Source of the DNA: Hysterangium stoloniferum
Lineage: Eukaryota > Basidiomycota > Agaricomycetes > Hysterangiales > Hysterangiaceae
DNA length: 64,000 bases
Reading direction: 5' to 3'
Assembly: GCA_015178975.1 (NCBI GenBank)
Contig: WHVD01000009.1
Span: forward strand, 1-64,000
Part shown: piece after piece, positions 59,070-64,000 of the stretch
Layout: each line of letters starts with the position of its first letter
Numbering within the stretch: position 1 is the first letter of the stretch
Notes under the pieces: generated by a model
Databases searched by the model: none
Seen by the model: the letters and a program-made list of their open reading frames with translations, nothing else
Told to the model about the DNA's origin: nothing
Program-made: the position numbers and the translations under genes

Positions 59070-59545
59070 GGGCTGTGAAACCATATGGGCCAGGAGCCAG
59101 GAAATCGGACTGCACTGCAAAGCAGCGCGAACTTCTCAAACGCCACACATAGCATGGAAATAGCATGAGCAAAGCTTCTCCGCCACATTCCTGTCCATAA
59201 TACTGGGCAACTTGCTACGCAGAACTGCGCGGCGCAATATAAGCATGCACTATATAATCAACCCGTTTGTAACTCATGAACTAGTGGTGCATTTATAAGG
59301 TCTACGGGAGGTCCACTAATTGGTAATACCAATGTTAGCATTTTAGAGGGGTTGGTAAGAGAGTCAGAGGATTGAATTGAACATAGCCAAACCACATTAG
59401 GTTTCGTCCATTGTATACCAGGCGTGCCAGGATGCTTCTCAACACAACTTCTGGATGGCCTCCTTTCGCCGGTGCTGTACATACATATATAAACCTCGAA
59501 CTTGAGTGCCAACCCAAACATTGTCCCACTGACAAAATCCTGACT
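59070..59545. other. Intergenic, no supported gene
   Basis: Minus-strand frames at 59258-59535 have no recognisable domain. It is the presumed divergent promoter region of GPI12 and the esterase gene. Confidence 0.4.
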
Positions 59546-59546
59546 G

Positions 59547-60752
59547 ATGCTTAACTTTTTATCTCAAGCGTTCAATCCGCTATCTCGACTTGAAGTAAGC
59601 TTCCAACTAAAGTGAAAGCAATTGCACAATTTCTTACCCCCTCAACAGAACACAGAGAAATCGAGTGATGATGGATTAGGAGTTAAAGTTCTCGCAGATG
59701 GGGTTAATCCTACTGTCGAGTGAGTGAGGATGGAGCGCCACTGCTGATCGTGAAAATGACATATGCTTGTTCTGTAAGTATCGTGGCAATCCATGGGTTG
59801 GAGGGACATAGAGAACAGTCGTGGACAGCCGCCAACGGCGTGCTATGGCTCCGTGACCTGTTACCCAATGTCCTCCCACAAGCAAGGATATTGACATATG
59901 GCTACGACGCCCACATGATCAATCATGCTAAATATCCAGAGTCGATACTGCAGGAATATGCGGAGAATTTCATCGCACGCCTTGCTAGGTTCAGGACGAC
60001 AGCAGACACCAGGGTGCGCAGCATTTTTGGGGGCCTAATGAACTAAACAATTTATATGTCTAGGAGCGGCCTATCATCTTCGTTGCCCATAGCCTCGGAG
60101 GGATCGTTCTAAAATCCGTGCGTCTATTCAATTAACAGACTATAACGACTGATCGATAGCCAATTCAAACCGTAGGCACTTATACATGCTAGTTTATCAG
60201 GCCAACGCCACCTCTTCGATCATAAACAAATTTATTTATCCACATATGGCATTATATTCCTTGGGACGCCACACCAAGGCACCGAGATTGCGTGTACGGC
60301 CGTTCGGATGCTCAAACTCTCTTCCATCTTCAGCAAAAACAACCGGAGATTATTGCAATATCTGACAACTAACTCCGAGACGTTGCAGCAGCAGCAGTCT
60401 CACTACATTGGAATAAGTCTGGATTTTAAGACCAAGTTTTGCTACGAGGAGTATAAAACCCCTCTCGTTGGTGGGATCACGCAGTTGGTCGGTGGTATAT
60501 TTCTCATTTCTGATTCATTTTCGTGACAAGTTTTCTTAGATCGTCCCTCGGGCGTCTGCTGTCATACCTGGTACGACAGATGCTGAACCAATAGGTTTAC
60601 ATGCAGATCATCTGGAGATAGCAAAATTTCCCTCTGCCGATGGAGACGATTTCCGGGTGGTTGCTGAGTCCTTGAGAGAGATGGCGGATAAAGCCTCGCC
60701 GGTGGTAAAATCCAAATGGACAGAGTTCCAGAGCGGCCATACAGAGACGTAG
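59547..60752 (+). CDS. NLR-type alpha/beta-hydrolase (serine esterase) domain, stand-alone
   Basis: ATG 59547 gives MLNFLSQAFNPLSRLE. After short introns the frame reads IVAIHGLEGHREQSW (oxyanion region), LRDLLPNVLPQARILTYGYD and, after an intron, PIIFVAHSLGGIVLKSALIHA (nucleophile elbow, Ser in HSLGG), GIIFLGTPHQGTE, and across the last intron IVPRASAVIPG and EPIGLHADHLEIAKF (catalytic His region). This is the N-terminal effector domain of many fungal NLR proteins, where it is followed by NACHT or NB-ARC and repeats. Here the frame ends at TAG 60750-60752, and no nucleotide-binding domain follows. It is either a solo effector or a truncated NLR gene. Confidence 0.8.
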
Positions 60753-60883
60753 CAGTGAGTACTCTGAAATATTTAAAACATGACATTGGTGACTGGGATT
60801 ACCGGTACTAGCAGTGCTCACTTGGACCTGCTCTTGACATCAGGCGCACACGACATCATCTTGCGTATTACTTTACAACTCTA

Positions 60884-61060
60884 TGCCCTATCGACTCGTG
60901 TTACCCCCTACTCTCTATACCCGATAGACTTGTATTACCCTCCTACTCTCTATACCCTATCGACTCGTATTACCCTCTCACTCTCTATACCCTATCGACT
61001 CCGTATTTCTCTACACCTTATCGACTCGTATTACCCTCACTACTCTCTATTCCTATCGAT
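60884..61060. repeat. Imperfect tandem repeat, unit about 35-40 bp
   Basis: Repeated words CCCTATCGACTCGTATTACC and CTCTCTATACCC alternate about five times. It starts 130 bp after the esterase stop codon. The frame across it (YSLYPIDLYYPPTLYTLSTR) is only repeat translation. Confidence 0.85.
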
Positions 61061-61780
61061 TATTGCTTTGAAATACGCCTTCAAGAATCGTTTAGGTTTA
61101 CCTGTCCATATCTCACGATCCGTCTCCAACTAATTTAATTTATTGGATCAGCCTGAGGATTTCTTCTCCTCCTGTTAATTTTCAAGGGAGAACCATTATA
61201 TATATTTTGGCGGTTCTGCGTAGTGATTGTACTAGGCATTCCGCTTTCATCCTTGAGAATATTGTCCTGGGCTATTTCGCAAGTAGATGAAGTATCATAA
61301 AACTTTCGGTTTCTCTCAATAACCACTTGGTATTGGCAAAATGTCCCACGCCATGGTGCGCCAAGTCAGATGTTAGCCCTCAACCCCTATCTCTTTCAGG
61401 TTACCAATTAAACGGCAAAACCATGACAGATCTACGTTCGATTACCCTATGGGGCGGGCGGCACTACATCGACCTGTCCCATCAAACTGGATAATGTTCG
61501 TGTTTTGTGCGGGTCCTATTAGATAGCTATAATTTTACTACCACTCACTCACCTGAGCAGCCGAAGTTCAGTTTGGAAAGGCCGGAGAGCTTCCACATCT
61601 AAGTGGACCTGAGTTATTCGGCTAACACACAAGGCACATCGATATTTTCTTACATTCAATCGCTAATATGTTAATTTCTCTTGTACGTAGTATTCACCAG
61701 CTATATCAGTAACACCTTTTGAGAATCCGTTCCGAGTCGCCAGCATTATAAGTTGCCCCACTCTTCAAAACAGCTTACTT
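61061..61780. other. Intergenic DNA with a block shared with 63543-63600
   Basis: No gene is recognised. The stretch at 61712-61765 (CACCTTTTGAGAATCC, then CGAGTCGCCAG, then TGCCC) recurs at 63543-63600 in the same orientation. Confidence 0.5.
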
Positions 61781-61783
61781 CAC

Positions 61784-62886
61784 ATGCCGATAACCAATTC
61801 AGACAACCTACAGGCAATTAAACTGTCGCGACAAGCTGTCGCAGCTGAATTTGCCGGACAGTACAGGGAGGCTGGGGAGCTCTATGGCGCAGCTGCCGTT
61901 TCCGTCCAGAAAGCCATTTCAGTCCTCAAGAAGAAGTCTGAGGAGCGTAGAAGAGCAAAGCTCCAGCTTAGAGCTGCAAACGAGCGGAGGTTAGCTTTGC
62001 AGCCATGCATAGCAGGCACTGGTCCACCGCCTGAGATTTTGCCATCGTCGGACACATTTCTGCGCGAAGTTACACATCCTACCCCAGGAACACTGCTCAT
62101 AACAATGGTATGGCGCATAGCGCTTGCCAATACGTGACGATTCACAGTTGACCGTGTTTGTAGGTCCAATTGGGACGTCGTGCCGTCATGGCGGAAGCTC
62201 CCCAGCTTTTACAACAGGAGCCTCAACATGATCCAACGCAGCCTCCGCTCCTAAGCAACCTGCTTTCGCCAACTCTCCCCAATTTGACATATCATGTGTA
62301 TGCCGAAAGAATCACTCGGACGAATGGCACCTGGATATACCTGCACGTAAAGAACGAGGCAAAAGCCCAAATTCTATACACTCTAGAAGCGTGCAAGAAG
62401 GCACGGTACCAAATAAGCCATTCCACCCTGTCTCGTGCCGCGGAATACCACGGTGCATGCGCCATGGCCATTATCACCCCAGTACGGCCGCGGAAGTACG
62501 AGTACGAGCACAGGGTCGTCGGACGTCCGTTCAAAATCCACATGCTGGAGACGAACGTCGAGATTTCCGAGTCTCCGGATCGGTTCGAAAAGGACTGGAA
62601 TCCCCGGCGGTTCACCTACGCAGGGCGGCGGTTCGTGTGGAAATACAAGGGGTCCACGAACCGCGTGAGCTCGCTCCACGAGGTCGCGCGGGAGTGGCCA
62701 GATCCCCACAGCAAAACCGGAAAAATACTGGACGAAATTCATCCCCGCGCCCTCGTTTGGGGGGAGGACAAGTTTGCAGTGGAGAAAGTGTGTACCATCC
62801 ATATGGTCGGCGGGCTGGATCAGACGTTCCGCGAATTCCTCCTGGTGAGTGAACTGACCAAGCAACTAATTCAAGTTGGCGGTTGA
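61784..62886 (+). CDS. Protein with MIT-like N-terminus and orphan C-terminal domain
   Basis: Exon 1 (61784-62107, 108 codons) gives MPITNSDNLQAIKLSRQAV, a helical bundle with the pattern of a microtubule-interacting and trafficking (MIT) domain (LSRQAVAAEFAGQYREAGELY). Exon 2 from 62164 is in phase and adds about 220 residues, with YHVYAERITRTNGTWIYLHV, GRPFKIHMLETNVEISESP and RFTYAGRRFVWKYKGSTNRV, a beta-rich region resembling tubby-like/DUF6593 modules. The family was not identified. The 3' end is uncertain: the frame reads to a stop at 62886, but a consensus donor (CTG|GTGAGT, 62847) suggests a further exon. MIT domains usually bind ESCRT-III; that role here is inference. Confidence 0.65.
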
Positions 62887-62889
62887 TTT

Positions 62890-64000
62890 GGCTCGGGGAT
62901 TGATGTTTTTGCAATGTTTTGATGTCATACTTACTGTGGCGACCGGGCTATGGTAATTGAGCACGACTGTAACAAATGTAACTGATATGATATTTAATGG
63001 TTATATAAAGTGAAGTAATGGTCAATTTCAACCCTCGGTATGGTTCCAAGTTCCCATGCATAAAGTATGTTGTCAACGAAGAACATTTATTATTTCTTCT
63101 TACATCAAAGTCTATGCTTTAGGCTTTGTTACTCTTTTAGATACTAATTTTAAAATACTCTCCATTGAGTCCGCCAATTAATCCAAGGGAATCTTTTTGT
63201 CCTAATATAACGAAGACCATTATAGACAAGATTGGAATTTAAAAGATGAGTGTATAAGTTATCTTGAAAGAGATCTACTAAGCTGAGGCCTTTCTCTAAA
63301 GAAAATATTTCATGAAAGTATTTGTGATTTCGAGATACATGCCATATTTTTGATCCTACTGGATTTATTAAATGACTAAATCATCTCTTCTCCTGGAGAT
63401 GAACGAGCATAGCACATGATTTATGCACTAAAATAGCAAACAAGGAGGCAATGGGAAAATGGGAACCAAAAGAACAATTAAAGGGACCCCAGCTTGGATG
63501 ATGCTCGAAATCTAACAATCTAAGTCAAGGTTTGCTTGTGGTCACCTTTTGAGAATCCCTTTGCCCGACCTCCAAGTCGCCAGGCTGCCCTACTATTCAA
63601 AGGTCAACCACAGTGCTGAACTTTTATATTTCACCTATGATTTCTTCTTACATCATACATGCCATATTTTCTTTGATCCTACGTACTGGATTTATTAAAT
63701 AACCAAATACCCTCTCCTTAATGAAAGAGCATCACATTATTTTATAGCGGACTATACTTTAGTGGATGATACTGAAAGGAACATCGCTCTTATTATTTTT
63801 AAAAACCATTCCAGAAATGCAAGAGTATTGCTGATAAGCCAAGACTCGGAAATGAGCGAGAATCAATTACCGACAAACCGCGCTTATGTAATAAATTCGA
63901 ATTACCATTCGCCAGACCATGGCGGCAGTGAAAGCAGCAGCAGCCACGACGACTTTCGAGCCTGCGATGACATCGTCGAATGCCATGCACTTTTCATACT
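62890..64000. other. AT-rich tail with diverged direct repeats
   Basis: No complete gene. A block at about 63327-63425 (CATGCCATATTTT, GATCCTAC, TGGATTTATTAAAT) recurs at 63655-63748 with insertions. A possible first exon of a minus-strand gene, MAFDDVIAGSKVVV followed by a hydrophobic AAAAFTAAMVWRM and a GTAATT donor, lies at about 63986-63905; it would extend leftward, and no second exon was found. Confidence 0.4.

Overview
The window is nuclear DNA of a filamentous basidiomycete, most likely an Agaricomycete. Genes carry many 45-70 nt GT-AG introns (plus two GC-AG introns), and the families present fit that group: a DUF6593-type protein, a CK1-like kinase, a fungal NLR-type esterase domain and lineage-restricted orphan families. 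The species cannot be named from the sequence. Several gene models below were spliced by hand; where exon lengths summed to whole codons this is stated.

Layout. 1-7300 is accessory: the 3' end of a Ty1/copia element with its LTR, an inverted pair of decayed secreted-protein genes, and a DNA-level duplicated fragment of the TAO3 gene. 7379-9506 is the AAA+ helicase gene RVB2. 9650-11300 holds tandem repeats, a fold-back element built around a dead copy of orphan family A, and a TA-flanked MITE. 11669-21396 carries a Pro/Gly/Gln/Tyr-rich DUF6593-like protein and the very large TAO3 (PAG1/Furry) gene.

21900-37700 is the most unusual part. An intact MLH1 mismatch-repair gene (34793-37694, minus) lies beside at least five truncated MLH1 copies in both orientations. 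They are interleaved with two orphan families, called here A (coiled coil) and C, and with a conserved A-promoter segment called D. The array reads as tandem A-MLH1 units rearranged by fold-back duplication and by insertion of C material.

38000-63000 is ordinary gene-dense fungal DNA: a small membrane protein, a peroxisomal ABCD transporter, a SET/MYND-like methyltransferase, sphingolipid 2-hydroxylase SCS7, mitochondrial ornithine carrier ORT1, a BIR-BIR-CK1 kinase fusion, nucleolar ENP2, a conserved fungal protein, an F-box/LRR protein, the divergent pair RRG7 and a small membrane protein, GPI12, an NLR-type esterase without its NLR, and an MIT-like orphan. The last kilobase is AT-rich and repetitive.

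The best candidates for something undescribed are (1) the double-BIR (Bir1/survivin-type) protein fused in frame to a casein-kinase-1-like domain at 48859-51149, whose exon phases close exactly to 601 residues, and (2) the MLH1 inverted-repeat array, which could make double-stranded RNA against the neighbouring intact MLH1 gene.
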